A stretch of 64,000 nucleotides of DNA from Solea solea. Lineage: Eukaryota; Chordata; Actinopteri; Pleuronectiformes; Soleidae. Below are positions 31,800 to 52,990 of the stretch, piece after piece; the first letter of the stretch is position 1; each line of letters opens with the position of its first letter. A model generated the notes under the pieces. It was given only the letters and a program-made list of their open reading frames with translations. It searched no databases and had not been told where the DNA came from. Location of the stretch: assembly GCF_958295425.1 (NCBI RefSeq), contig NC_081149.1:1751001-1815000 (forward strand). Reading direction: 5' to 3'. The position numbers and the translations under genes are program-made.

Positions 31800-33077
31800 A
31801 GGCATTTTGTTAAAAATCAAGACTTCACACACAACTCTTAAACGTGGGTGAATGTGCAGACTACAGGCACATATAGTTTGCTGTGTGAGAAATGACTGTG
31901 GGCTAACGACACCTCTTATCAGCTGAGGTGCACGACATGCAAACATGCTTTAACTGTGACGTCGGTAGTTCTCTCTCCCTTCACCTCTAACAGGTAACTA
32001 AACTTGTCCTAATCACCCAAACCTTTAAGTCATTATATGTCACTTTTACATTATTCTCATAATGCCTAATAAATAAGTACTTCCTCAGACTGGTACACAG
32101 AAATACACTCCCAACATTCCTTTTGTTGGAGTATTTGGCTCTACCCCTTCTACGCCTTCTTACACAAACAATAAAGCATTGAGAAACTGATGAGAAGCAA
32201 CGAACACTGCATTAGACAGAATGAATGCTTGTAATAGAGTAATAGACTCCATTACAAGTGCAGCAGATGGAAAGACAAAAACCAGTTTGACCTGCTGTCA
32301 GAGCCTAAACTCTTACCTTTGCCGTGTGTGATAATGATTATGTGGAGTTGTTGTGGTTGCTGGTGGTGGTTGAAGGTGCAGTGCTGTTGTATTCGTGGAC
32401 TCTGGGCAGTCGACACGAATGGAGCTGTGCAGTCTGCACTTTGTGAAGGAAGTGACTGTTGTATGACTGAAGGCAGGGAAAGAGAGGTGGGTGTGTCTGC
32501 CCCCGAGCTGTTGAGCAACCATCTCGTCTGTTGTGATAAAGCCAAGCCTGTCACTCTCAGGTTGGTATGCCACCAGTTAGTCTTCATGCAAAGATACAAC
32601 CTCCTCCATTTATAGCCTTGTTTCCTCATTTTGTTTTTTAAATATTATTTTTAACACTTTATATTCTGGTTTCTGTCTAAATGACATTAACCGTTTGCTT
32701 TCTACTGATTCATGGTGATATAAAATATGTGGTGTCGTATAAACCCATGAGGGTTGGGCACTTGTGTGCAGGACATAAAATATACCAGGGTATGTGACGG
32801 AGTGGAGCTGAATAATTTTGACCAGAGTGTATAGAAAATTAAACAAAAACCAAACAAAAAACCAGAAATAATAATAATAATAATAATAAAATAATCTCAT
32901 TTTATCTCTCGTGCCATCTTAATCTAATTTCACTATATCAGTGTCTGAATATGTGAGGAAAAGGATAATGAGATAACAAATGAGCTCATTGGGAATAAAT
33001 CTGCCTCCTATAAAATATTGTCTACTTTGGTGGATTCTGTGCAATATATACATATATATGTATATATGTGAGGAAAA

Positions 33078-33118
<41 letters not shown>

Positions 33119-33480
33119 CATACATACATATATGTCCTTTTTTCAGTTCCTCAGTCGTTTGTATTTCGTGTGGGGGTGCTTTTATTGTGAAAGAGCTCTC
33201 TGTGATGGACTGGCGAACTGTCCAGGGTGTACCCCGCCTATCGCCCTATGTCAGGTGAGATTGGCACCCCCGCGACCTTCATGTGGAGGATAAAGCGGTA
33301 GAAAATGAATGGATGGATGTTTTATTTATCTTACCAGAGTGTAGAGTTTCTCAGTCCTGTTTGTATTTCCTGTTTTGTGGGGATGCTTTTATTGTGAAAG
33401 AGATCAGTCGGAAGCGGAGTATCTGTGCTGTTAAGAAGTAAAAGTAGAAAGAGGACGACGCTTTTGTTTTTGTACACGGT
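31800..33480. promoter_or_regulatory. Divergent intergenic region between arpc1 and prkar1a
   Basis: arpc1 reads left and prkar1a reads right from here. The sequence upstream of the arpc1 start codon contains an acceptor-like 'ccctgacctgtag', suggesting a further 5' UTR exon to the right. A donor-like cacg/gtgagt at 33479-33484 on the plus strand could end a non-coding first exon of prkar1a. Neither is proven. An (AT)n tract lies at 33047-33132 and an interspersed-repeat fragment at 33200-33315. Confidence 0.35.
33047..33132. repeat. (AT)n / (ACAT)n microsatellite
   Basis: Alternating AT with flanking 'atgtatatgtgaggaaaagg' and an acat block; the short sequence 'tgtgaggaaaaggata' also occurs at 32951, indicating a small duplication. 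Confidence 0.9.
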
Positions 33481-34518
33481 GAGTTTTTTTATTGGACTTC
33501 TCAAAGCGTAGAGTTTATCGTTGCATATTCGTACGTTAGTTGAAAGCTTTTCACTTGTATTCTCGCCATGTTCGCTGTGTTTTCCTCTATGTTTTCCTCT
33601 ATGTTTAGAGACGGTACTGTGGATGGCTACGAGCGCTAAGCTAATCCAAGTGCATTTCGCTTCCCATATGGCTAACGTTATGCATACCGTGTATTTAACG
33701 ACATACTTTTGTTGTGTTGTGATTAAAACTGTCTGGAGTTGCATTTTGCTCTCAAGTAACGGTTAGCTTTAGCTGTCGCACCCGTTAACTAGGTCATGCA
33801 GACACGAAACGTTAGCAGTGAGTAACCTGACTAATAAGCTAACGTGCGCAGCACTGAAGCATCCTGCACTGTTGTTTACTTGTGTAAACTGCTTAGTATA
33901 CTCATACTGAGTTCTACTGATGGAAACTGGGCCTTTAACACATGTGACGCCCTCATAACAACAGTGTTGAAGTTGGGGGAGGGCAAACAGTCTGTGACTT
34001 TAGTGGAGTGGGTCTTTGCTGATGTTGCCAGCCATCTTGTGTGGGCGGCTAACATCAACTGTGTACAGTTAAGGGAGCTTGGCTCCCACAATCCTTTGTG
34101 TACTCTTGTCGACCCGTGCCAGGTCTCACTGGGTCTCTGCAGTGCAGCTGGTGAACCACTCCGCTGCAGTAGCAGAGAATGCTCCCTATTGTGCTCTGGT
34201 TAAACTTCCCTAAAAGATGAGAGTTTGGCTTTTTTGGTGGTGGGTGGTGTTTCCTGGTTCTCCACAGGTGAGCTTCAGTGTTATCTGTCCCACTATATTG
34301 GTGCTGTCACTGCACTTCAATATCATGTTGGGTGTAAATAACATATAACATGGTGCTGCTGTGTACATGGTTAGAGTGAGGCTTTATCCACACGTAACAG
34401 GACTTTCCATAAACAAACTTTTTCCTTGTCTTCTTTAGAAAGTTCTCTGTAAACGCGGTATCATTTCAAGAAATGTCTTCATCCCCACGAAACCTCCAAA
34501 TGACTAAACATTTATGAA

Positions 34519-34911
34519 GTTTACATGCATAGTGTAGTCGAGCTAAGGCCGTAGTCCGACTAAGACTAAGACTAAGACAGGCAATTGGAGAACTTGCCGA
34601 GTCCGAGTATTACATGTGGAGGAGAAGATTGATTTATTGGCTGTGTATGTTTTGACTCCACTTCCATAGGTGGCACTGTATCTCTCTATAAGATAGTGTG
34701 TATTGAATCAGTTTCCTGTTGACCTTTATGGAGAAAAAAAGGGCAAATGGTGAAGTGTAATCAAACTGTGACTCACATTTTCCAGGTATGTTAGTCCGAT
34801 TAAGACTGGATTGATTATATTTGGACAAACCTTTTTACACGATATTAAGAAAACCATATTATTGTCTTAGTCTGACTAAAATCTAATTTTTAACATACAT
34901 GTAAATGCACT
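34519..34911. mobile_element. Non-autonomous DNA transposon with 'gtttacatg' termini
   Basis: The left end 'gtttacatgcatagtgtag' and the right end, reverse complemented 'gtgcatttacatgtatg', form imperfect inverted termini. Internal 'gtccgactaagactaagac' blocks recur in inverse form near 34870. It resembles a common fish DNA transposon type. No clear target-site duplication was seen. Confidence 0.5.
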
Positions 34912-35289
34912 GTTTTACATATGCCAGGCCTGTAAATGACGCTGTAATGCGGCTACACCAAAAACAAAGAAGAGGACATTGAGCATGCACTCAAGGGAAG
35001 GAAATAAACGTTACCATGAAGAGAAAGGACCAAACAATCTCCAAATACTAGAGAAGGAAGATGACAATGACGTAGATAAGTGTCAGCAAATGCTATTGCA
35101 AGAGAGAGGTGGGATAATGACACAATTGTAATCCTAAAGTAGTGTATTGGTTGTCCACGTGAAAATGCAAGGGTTGCGTTTTGAGATTTCCCCACTCTGG
35201 GACCCTAAAAATAGCTTGAAGCTGATACATTAAAACATTGGTGGGCTCATCCTTAACATTTGGTGTGTATGGCCCCTGAATCCCTTTCT

Positions 35290-36000
35290 CCCAACTATAT
35301 ACTGAACTGTGATGTACCATAGGGATCCATTTTAGCCCCTACTCTTTATTAATCTTTACACGCTGCCTCATGTTGATATCATCAGAAGACACAGTATGAA
35401 TTTCCATAGCTATGCTGACACTTTACATTCCTGGTCTTTGGATGACCCAGTGGCACTTAATGCCCTTTCAACTGCTTTTTGTACATTTAGTACTGGACAA
35501 CAGAGAATTTTCTTCTTCAACCCAGAGACACCAAGTTAATGCAAAATTGCCGGCGCTGGCTTTTAATTCAAGTGACCATGTTGAAAATTCAAATCTGAGT
35601 CATTTCCACTTACCTGTACAATTGATTATGCTGTTTTTTCTGTATTGTGCATGTCACCAACCTTAAATGTATCTATGCCCATATGTTGACGAAGGCTAGA
35701 AAGAGAGCATGCATAACACCAAAGTTAAGGTCTCTGTACTGGCTACTGGGGTTCTTTAAAATCAATTCTGAAATCCTTTAACTGGCTTTTAAAGCTCCAA
35801 ATAGACTAGACTAGACTCTTTCTGATTTCCTTTTACCCTATCAGCCCTCGGGAACCCTCAGGTCTTCTGATTATAGTCTCCTCATGATCCCAAAAATGGC
35901 TGTTCAGTGTATTTCCTATTCCGCATAGAACCAGAGCACTATATCCACTTTTTATGTATGGTCCATGGCAATGTCTTACAAATATTAAAGGGATTTGGAC
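35290..36000 (+). mobile_element. Degraded L2-like LINE fragment (reverse transcriptase and 3' part)
   Basis: Around 35320-35410 the plus strand reads GSILAPTLFINLYTLPHV followed by a decayed F-YAD stretch, the RT fingers/palm signature. Around 35715-35900 are blocks like LRSLYWLL and SDFLLPYQPSGTLRSSDYS, typical of the C-terminal part of fish L2-like LINEs. Many frameshifts and stops show it is dead. Confidence 0.65.
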
Positions 36001-36243
36001 TGCAGTTCAAGTAAAATTGGTTATATGAATACGTCATGTGGGTATTTAACCGTTTACTGCTTTTTTAAATGGTAAAACTGTTACAGCGACTTTTGTTTCA
36101 TTGTCTTACTTAGTTACTTACCGTTACTTGGCTTTTTATTCTGTAAATCAAGGAACAAAAATGATTGACAGCACAAGAAGCTGAAAAATGCCTTCCGCGG
36201 TTCATCAGTGTGATTTCCTCTCTTTTAAGGTCCAAAGACAAAG

Positions 36244-41845
<5,602 letters not shown>

Positions 41846-42031
41846 GCTCCGATCCGTCTCCTGCAGAGTCTGCTTCACATGTAAACCACACCCACACCAT
41901 CACTTCTTCTGCTGTTTATGTCCTATTTTATGTTGGGGCTTTTTTTTTTAATGTGTGTTCTCGGAGGACAGAGGACTGAGAGAGGACACAGGTGAGTGTT
42001 ACTGATTGACCTGAAGCTAAAATCCCAACAC

Positions 42032-42037
42032 AATAAA
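42032..42037 (+). terminator. prkar1a: Candidate prkar1a polyadenylation signal AATAAA
   Basis: AATAAA lies about 190 bp after the stop codon; a second occurs at 42082-42087. Mammalian PRKAR1A has longer 3' UTR forms, so more distal sites are possible. Confidence 0.4.
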
Positions 42038-42489
42038 ATACAATAACAGGTGTTTGCATACAGGTGGAAACAGAACAATGGAATAAAGGTGTTTGCCTGA
42101 TTCATTTGAATAAGAGTGTGAACACAGCCAAAGCAATGAGAGAGAACTCTTGTGTTTGTGTCAGATAAACTGCAAAGATGCCGCGCTTTAGACTGTGATG
42201 GTGTTAACGATGATAACATGTAACCTAATTGGTTTTATAGCATCAAGTTAAAACACTTTAGTGGGAATGAGACACTCAGATTAGGGCTGCAACACTTCAT
42301 CAATTATTAATCGATGACTAAATTCATTGTCAACTCATTTTATAACGGATGAATTAGTGAGTGTTTCGCGCCTTTGCAGCTTCCATCCCCGGCTGGAACA
42401 CGGGTCTTTCTGCATGGAGTTAGCATGTTCTCCCCGTGTGTGTGTGTGGGTTTTCTCCGGGTCCTCCCACAGTCCAAAAACATGCAATA

Positions 42490-44860
42490 TGCAAAAGTTG
42501 TTTGTTTAATTTGATCATTGAAAAAAACAAAAATGTTCATGTATGCAAACATAAACGCTGTGTCCTCCTTCAGTCTCTCACTGGAAATATTTAAGATTTT
42601 CCACAGTCCCTTTTCCCTCAGTGGTTTTTAACTCGCGTGCCTCATAAAATCATGTGTCATCCCCACCCATACAAGCTGTAATTTAGCTCTGATGATCACC
42701 AGGGAACCTTTGTTTTTAAGCTTTATTTGGGCTGCTGCTCTTTCCCGTTTATCCACACCAGCAGATGGCAGTGTTGGTCAGTTGGAGGCCACAGTGACTC
42801 AGAAGCATCAGCTGTAACATTTTCCATCATTCTGTCAGAACTGTGGTGATCCTCTTGACGTCAGGTCAAAAATATTAGTTTATTTATGACCAAACACCAG
42901 CAGATCTGATGTCATTCCAGACAGACGGACGACTCGTGATAACATGCTCAGCCCACATTCAGGGTATGTTAGCATGCTGTCATTAGCGATTAGCTCAAAG
43001 TATTGCTGTGCCTACGTCTACAGCCTCCGTGGCTGTTTACACTTCACAGTCCTGGTTTGTTTGTTTATTGCTTTTTATGTATTTATAAAAATCCGTTGTG
43101 CTGTTGTACTTTTTGAACACTGTGATTCTCATTCCTGTTTGTTATCACACACACACACACACATTTATCTGCGGAGGTCTTAAGCTTACTCGAGCTTTTA
43201 TTTCAGTTTGATGCATCATGGTCTGACATGTCTGTACTTCTTGTTTTGTCTCAGCCGGGTTTTCTAGAAGAATGTTGAATATAAATGTTTGAATTTGGCA
43301 AATTGTTTCATATCGACATAACAATTAGAATCTCAACAAATTGAAATCATTTTCAAGTATTTGAAGAAATAGGTTGGTTCAAATAGAGGTCGAGGTGCAA
43401 CAGATCACAGTTCATTTTTACCCCAGTATTATGAGGAGCATACAGCCTGTGCACTGTATGGTTTGTATGGAGAGGATTTCTTGATGCTAGGAGTACGGCC
43501 ATGATCCTTTCTTAGCCCGAACCTGGTGCTTTTTCTACCTAAAACATCATCATGTTGATAACAAACATGTAAATAACATCATTTTGCTTCAGAATGGTAC
43601 AATGGCAACATCATGTATTCTTGTGGTGTCTTTTATCTTAGTTTTCTTTCTGCTCCGTGTAAAACCTCATATGAACTGTTCTGTCTGCATATGTAAATCT
43701 CTTCAACACAACCATATATATGACAAATGACTATATTTTTTGCACATTTTGTGACAATATTATAGAATCAGAGATTAAAAAAAAGTTTTTATGCTGTTAA
43801 ATATGATATTGAGTGTAGTTTTGATGGTCAGTACGTCTGTATATTCTGAGGTCTTAAGTGAGGTCTTAAGTCTTAAGTGTGTTCCAGTTTCCACACAACT
43901 TTTCAAATCCCACATTTGATCGTTATTTTTTTACGAGCATGTCTATCAGGTCCATTTGATAAATATGTGGTGTTTCATAAGTAAACACCACAGCAACATG
44001 TGTAATTAAATTTAACACAAAGTTAAAGATCAAAGGTCAGGGGGCGTTCCGACTACAAAAGAAAAGCAGCGCTAATACCGTTGATGTTCCGAGCAGCCGT
44101 TTTGATTTGAAAACTCTGGGCATGAGCATTTCATCAGTTGACAACGTTGATTCTTGAAAATTCCATCTTGTAACTGAGAAATGAACGACCTCGTAATACA
44201 ACTGGAACACACCGTTAGTCCCTGGTTTGGTTTGTCTTGTTAGACTTGAGAACCACAGAGGACGAAGAGCGAGTACGAGTGAAACCTTAGATTGACTGAC
44301 ACTGATGTTTGTCTCCGTTCTCTTCCATCATGGTCGTCCCTGTTTTACTGCGATCAACCAATGTAAGTGTTAAATATGGAATATAAATAAGCTTGTGCTT
44401 CCCAAACATACTTTGCAAAATCCTCCACCCTTTTGCGCTCAGATGTATGTGTATGCAGTATGTTTGAAGTAATATGCATAAAATGAAGCTTTAATGATTT
44501 ATTTAGCGTCAGCCGTACGTTAGCTCGTCATGTTTTATATCACGTTAGTTTGCCGTCTTTTAAAGGTTTGGGAAACTCAGAGTACAGTAGCTAATATTTT
44601 GATGCTGTTGAAATGTATGAATATTGCAAATCAAAGTTGGATTCTAAGTACCTGAACTGAAGGGGGCACATGATGACGTGGACACTCTGAATTTTGTGAT
44701 GTTTTTGTGTGTGTTACAAATAACAGATACTAAATTTCAAAAACTTAAAGGTAGACTGACTTCCTGCTGACTTTATTTCAAGTTTTTTCTTTTCTGTGGA
44801 GAAAAACTCTTTCCATTTTACAGTTTTCTTCCTGTTAGTAAGTTAGGTTTTCCATTTCTT
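42490..44860. other. Intergenic region or prkar1a 3' UTR, no gene recognised
   Basis: AT-rich sequence without a coding signature. It may contain a long prkar1a 3' UTR. A short (CA)n tract lies at 43147-43163. Confidence 0.4.
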
Positions 44861-44865
44861 CATAG

Positions 44866-45160
44866 CACCTGGTCAACATCGGCGGGTTGTCATAGCACGG
44901 CTGCGTCAAACTGCCGTGACTCCTCCGTTACATATTGAGATTTTAGACATTTCCTTTAAATGTTGGAGGTTAACACGTGCTTTCAGGATTTTAAGTCTTT
45001 TTCACTGATCTACAGTTCAGCATAATTCACTTTGATTCACGCTCATGACTCTTCCAGTGACGACGCTCTCTGACCCATCAGTGGCGGGCAGTCTGTTGAC
45101 GTCATGTTTTAGTATCGGCTCAGCTCGCCAGCGTCGGAGTCGTTTCAACTGAATTATGGG
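44866..45160. mobile_element. Non-autonomous DNA transposon, family B copy 2
   Basis: It contains 'ggcgggttgtcatagcacgg' and 'aaactgccgtgactcctcc' (shared with 12218-12370), then 'gtgatctacagttcrgc'-like and 'gtgacgacgctctctgacc' blocks (shared with 56970-57275). It sits between prkar1a and rac3. Confidence 0.55.
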
Positions 45161-46650
45161 AAAGTGCTGTTTGTGTCGTCGAGGTCTGGGTGCAGACAGA
45201 CAGACAGACAGACAGACAGACTGTCTGACAGATGCAGATGCAACGTCAGAGAATCTCATGCTGATTCATTTTCGAGGCAAAGTTTTAACCAAAGTTTTTG
45301 AGCGACTCATTTAAAAACGATACATTTGCATGTGTGCATTGACTCAGCAGATGTTCACCTGTCTGTCCTGTTGAAACTCCCCTGTCGAAACACATTCTCC
45401 ACAGATTAGACTTTGAATCCCACTGTACATACACAATGCTGTTGTTTTTGAGTGTGCTGTATTTGACGTGTGCACATACACACAGTGTTCGTGTGTTGAT
45501 CTGTGCTCTGCTCAGTCACACCTGCTGTGGGTTGTCTTTTCTACACTTTTTATGCTTTTTTCCACAGGTTGTGCTTTAAATTTTAATGTTGTGTCGGATT
45601 CTCTCCTTCCAGAACATTCAAGCAATAAACAGATCAGTGTTTTCATTGTGTGTTCGTTTATGTTTTCACTCAACACAAAAATTGTAAAATGTATTGTACA
45701 TTTTGACCCCAGCTCCTTATATAAAAAATCAAAGGTAACAAATATGAATATTGGACCTTTAAAAAGAAACTATTGTGATATGAATCGTGATGAGCAAATG
45801 TGATACATGATGTATCAGCCACATTTGTAACCTGCAACATCATTTTGAGCTAATGAATCATTTCCAAGAGACGGTTGATAAATTATACGTGAGATTTAAA
45901 GGCACCGTTTGCCTGGAGCACCACTTCTCGTCACGGTGCAGCTAAACATTCTTCACCTCAACTTCTCCTTCCCTGAGTGTTGGAGAAAGTGTTGCCTTCA
46001 GTTATAATGTTGCTCAAGCACCCCCAGATCATGGCCCCGCCCCCTCAGGCTGCTGTGCTAATTTAAGCTTCATATTCCGCTCCCTGACAGAGACTCGCAC
46101 ACAGGACACTGTTTCCTCTTGATATCAGTGCTGGTCAGGAGATAAGGACACTTTGTGTCCACAGCTCTTTGTCTTTCTCTCTGACAGACTCCACGTTCAT
46201 TCTGTTATGACAGCAAATATTAAACTCATAACACACTATCTGCTTCTCAAACATCCACTTAGGAATTTGTTGTAAATTATCACAATGAAATGGTGATGGC
46301 AACATCATGGTGGATTATGAAGACATAATTTAAAATCTCTACTTGCTAAACTGGATCCTGCCGAGAAAAACCTCAACTATCCTTTTATCGTGGTTGAATT
46401 TGTAGTTGGTGAAAGTGGAAAAGTTGAAAGGATCTTTAACTTCTTTGGTTTTAGTTTCACAGTAAGTGAGCAGTTATCCACTCACTAGCCCAGGACACCT
46501 CAGGGTCAGAGCACAGCACAACGTACTTGTTTTTCCTCCAGTCATGTGACCCCAAAGTTCTCGCTCAGCTGAGAATTAAGACCGAAAAAAGTGACCATGC
46601 AAGTGACCAACTCGTCTAACAGTACTCAATATAGGAAAAAACAATCTGGT
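45161..46650. other. Intergenic region, no gene recognised
   Basis: A (CAGA)n microsatellite lies at 45195-45221 (six to seven units). Nothing else can be assigned. Confidence 0.4.
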
Positions 46651-46653
46651 TCT

Positions 46654-46921
46654 CTATGGAAGGCCATGGAAACCCAGAGGTAAAACTTAATAAATAAAGA
46701 AATAAAAATATCCTCAGTAAGAAAGTCATAATTATGAAATATAAAGTCGAAATTATGAGATAAAAAGTCCAATGTATGCGATAAAAAGTCGAAATAAACG
46801 TAATTATTACTTTTTATCTCTTTATCTTTATTCGACTTACTTTGAGGATATAATTATTATCGAGGCTAAGTGTTACCTCTGTTTTTTTCTTTTTTTAAAT
46901 GGGCTTCGACAGCTTCCATAG
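46654..46921. mobile_element. Palindromic MITE-like element in the rac3 upstream region
   Basis: Inverted repeats occur at nested levels: ctatggaag at 46654 and its complement at 46913-46921; cagaggtaaaactta at 46675 and the complement of cagaggtaacactta at 46867-46881; atatcctca near 46709 and its complement near 46845. The inner part repeats 'gataaaaagtc'. Fold-back structure like this is typical of MITEs. No target-site duplication was resolved. Confidence 0.5.
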
Positions 46922-47073
46922 TTTTTTTTAGTTTTTCTTCATCTCCAAAGGCAGTTTTCTTGCGTTCTGCCAGTTTTCAGTCTCCGCCTTGTCTTCACTA
47001 ACTACAGCGGACTGGCCCTTTAAATCGTTCGTTCATTTCCGGAACACTTCGTGTGTCTGTCCGTCAGTCCGAG

Positions 47074-47094
47074 CAGCAGCAGCAGCAGCAGCAG
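47074..47094 (+). repeat. (CAG)7 in the probable rac3 5' UTR
   Basis: Seven CAG units about 80 bp upstream of the rac3 start codon, directly before the upstream ORF. Confidence 0.85.
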
Positions 47095-47100
47095 CTGCAC

Positions 47101-47172
47101 ATGTCACAGAGTGAGAAGAGAGCAGGTGACACGACAGACACCGCAGCGAGTCAACTGACCGGAAGTGTGTAA
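47101..47172 (+). promoter_or_regulatory. rac3: Upstream ORF abutting the rac3 start codon
   Basis: An ATG at 47101 opens a 23-codon frame that ends with TAA at 47170-47172. The rac3 ATG follows at 47173 with no gap and in the same frame. If this region is in the mature 5' UTR, translation of the uORF would end exactly at the main start, a layout that could limit or reroute initiation. That the mRNA includes it is inferred. Confidence 0.5.
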
Positions 47173-50635
<3,463 letters not shown>

Positions 50636-51149
50636 CGGGAGGAAGTTCCAGCAACACTTAAAGCCCTCTTTCCTACAGTTTATCCCTTTAAGCCCTAAGT
50701 CTATTTTTTAGGTCTCTGTTTGAAAATTGCACACTCATATTGAAATGAGTATATATCTGCAACCACAAGGTCTATTTGAATACTTTAAGTAAAGGGATTT
50801 GTTCAGATGTGTAAATATCAGTGTGAGTGTTACTGGTGAAGAGTAAATGAAGATGGCACACAAAAAAAATAATTCAGCTTCCCTAAAAAAAAGAAGCAAT
50901 TTCAGGATGAATGTCTCTGTGGAATGATGGAGAATCAGCTGTAAACTCACTCAAATCAAAGCACAACCTGTGAACATCATCTCTGCAAAGTCTGACTCAA
51001 GTCTGACTTTGACCAAGTGAAGCAGAACAAAATTAGAGATTTTAGAGCAGAAGTTACAGACGAGGACACATTTTGGAAACATCTGTGCCATTAGTATTTA
51101 AACCATGTATTAAACTACTTTCTTCACTTTTATATAACTATTAATGTTC

Positions 51150-51155
51150 AATAAA
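51150..51155 (+). terminator. rac3: Candidate rac3 polyadenylation signal AATAAA
   Basis: AATAAA about 515 bp after the rac3 stop, followed within 40 bp by a T-rich stretch. This gives a plausible 3' UTR end just before the hAT element at 51289. Confidence 0.5.
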
Positions 51156-51288
51156 ACAATTTATGGCCTTGTTTCAAACTTCCTAAAGACTTTGATATGT
51201 TTTCATTTCCAAAAACAAACACCAGATGGCTTCATTGAGCCGTGTCTCTCTTTGCTGGCCTGTATCTCAGCGAGGGAATGGTCTACAT

Positions 51289-51703
51289 CAGCGATCCCCA
51301 ACCTTTTTTGCGGACGTCTCTATTTTCTAAATATAATAATAAACATACTACACAAATACGGTTGGGGGAAAAATGGCCGAGTCCATCAACCAGTTGCAGA
51401 TACTGCCGCTGACCAAAGGACAAATGTGAAGTCCCGTCTGTTCATTGCGCAGCAGCGGTAACGGAGGACCCAGATGACGCGAGGCAGGAGACGGGTGCTT
51501 CGTCACCAGCAGCAGCAGCAGCACCCGCTCACTCTGCTTCACACAGATAGGATGTTGCTGTTGTGTTGTTGTCAGGGTTTTCTGCCAGATGTGGTGAGAG
51601 AATCCGGTAATTTTTCAAAATAAAACGTTATGTATTCTTTCTGTGTGGCCCGGTACCAATTGACCCACGGACCGGTACGTGGCCCGGGGGTTGGGGACCA
51701 CTG
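51289..51703. mobile_element. hAT-type non-autonomous element, 415 bp, complete
   Basis: The left terminus cagcgatccccaacc pairs with the right terminus ggttggggaccactg (one to two mismatches). A perfect 8-bp target-site duplication, gtctacat, lies at 51281-51288 and 51704-51711. There is no transposase frame. The CAGNGNTCCCCAACC terminus is a familiar vertebrate hAT type. Confidence 0.93.
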
Positions 51704-51879
51704 GTCTACATGAATGGACGACATCTCATTGGCTTCCTTACAGCCAATAATAGGACGCTGTTGTCTCCGAATTTTGATTGACAGCTTTATTAGCCAATGA
51801 GAAGCAACAGAACGCGTGCATGTGACGCGCCTGGGTAATGCTTCCCCAAGGGTCCTTATGTCAGCTAGAGACGCCCGGA

Positions 51880-51971
51880 ATGTTTTGAATGTAACACAGG
51901 AAGTCCGTCTAACCAGAGACAGTTTGTTGGTTTAATTGTTGGATACATTTTTTCACGGAGAAACATCAAAG
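51880..51971 (+). promoter_or_regulatory. Possible promoter and non-coding first exon of the zc2hc1a-like gene
   Basis: Sequence ending catcaaag/gtaagagc (donor at 51971/51972) looks like a 5' UTR exon boundary. The preceding 100 bp is richer in CpG than its surroundings. It could splice to the acceptor tctctgttag at 54170, 6 bp before the zc2hc1a-like ATG. This is inferred from splice-site quality and position only. Confidence 0.3.
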
Positions 51972-52440
51972 GTAAGAGCAGTGTTACAGTTGTCTGTGTT
52001 CTTTGGCTTTGATCTTAGTCGTCTCAGCTTTCATTTGAGCCGTATGGAGTGTGTTTTGGACAAAATGGCAGAAATGTGCTATACATTTTGACACAGCAGT
52101 ACTTACGAAGTTTGATACGTTGTTATTTATTCAGGTGTTATTTGAGCTGTGTTTGTCACATGTAAAATAGATTTTTACAGCCTTGAAGCCCAGATTCAAA
52201 ATATTCTCTCAAAATTCATTTTTTTTCACGATCCTTATCAGAAATAGGCTGCACAGACTCTGTCAGGGTCCTCCCATTGGAGGACCTTTGGGTTTACGGG
52301 CTTATAAATGGTCCACGTCTAAAGAATGAATGAACACATGAAAATTTAACATTACTTAATAAAGACTGTATTCCACACCATATTGATCTCATCAGGGAGC
52401 TAAGACTGAAGCTGACAGTCTGATGTGAAGAGTGAGCTTT

Positions 52441-52840
52441 CTGTTGTTATTTCTGACCTTCAGTGTAGGTATAATGACATCAACAAACCACTAGAGGTCT
52501 CTCTATGACAGGTGGGGTGGGGAAACTTTTTGACTCGTGGGCAACATTGGGTTCTCCGTTCCAGGAGCAGATGGATGTAGTGTTTGTGTGAAGTAATATA
52601 AATGACATGTAAAGGTTTTGGCCTTTAATAGGTAGTAAAGCATGGATATGCAAAGCTTTTTGAAAAAAAAAATGCATTTATTAACAGCAGTAAAAAAATA
52701 TTTCACAAAAAAAATATATACAGCCCAACGGGCGTCGTTTGCCCATGCCTGCTCTATGACCACAGTGTTATTTCTGACCTTCGGTGTAGGTGTAATGACA
52801 TCAACAAACCACTAGAGGTCTCTCTATGACCACAGTGTTT
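52441..52840. repeat. About 75-bp direct duplication, first copy split by a transposon
   Basis: The unit with 'ttatttctgacctt', 'aatgacatcaacaaaccact' and 'agaggtctctctatgac' is present at about 52446-52508 (continuing at 52752-52763) and again at about 52764-52838. The first copy is interrupted by the hAT-type element 52509-52751, so the duplication is probably older than the insertion. Confidence 0.85.
52509..52751. mobile_element. hAT-type non-autonomous element, 243 bp, complete
   Basis: The left terminus caggtggggtggggaaact pairs imperfectly with the right terminus gtttgcccatgcctg. A perfect 8-bp target-site duplication, ctctatga, lies at 52501-52508 and 52752-52759. The inner 'tttttgactcgtgggcaaca' is typical of a widespread vertebrate hAT family. 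Confidence 0.9.
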
Positions 52841-52889
52841 TCTACTTGTGTCTGAGACATCTTCATAAGAAGTATAAAAAGACACAATA

Positions 52890-52945
52890 ACACAATCTTT
52901 CGCATACAGGGTACTGGTCTTAACCACTGAGCTACTCCACCCTTA
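52890..52945 (-). mobile_element. SINE head fragment, minus orientation
   Basis: On the minus strand 'ggagtagctcagtggttaag' matches the A-box-like start of the SINE at 19491. It is truncated by an (AT)n tract at 52950-52985. Confidence 0.6.
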
Positions 52946-52950
52946 TATAT

Positions 52951-52990
<40 letters not shown>

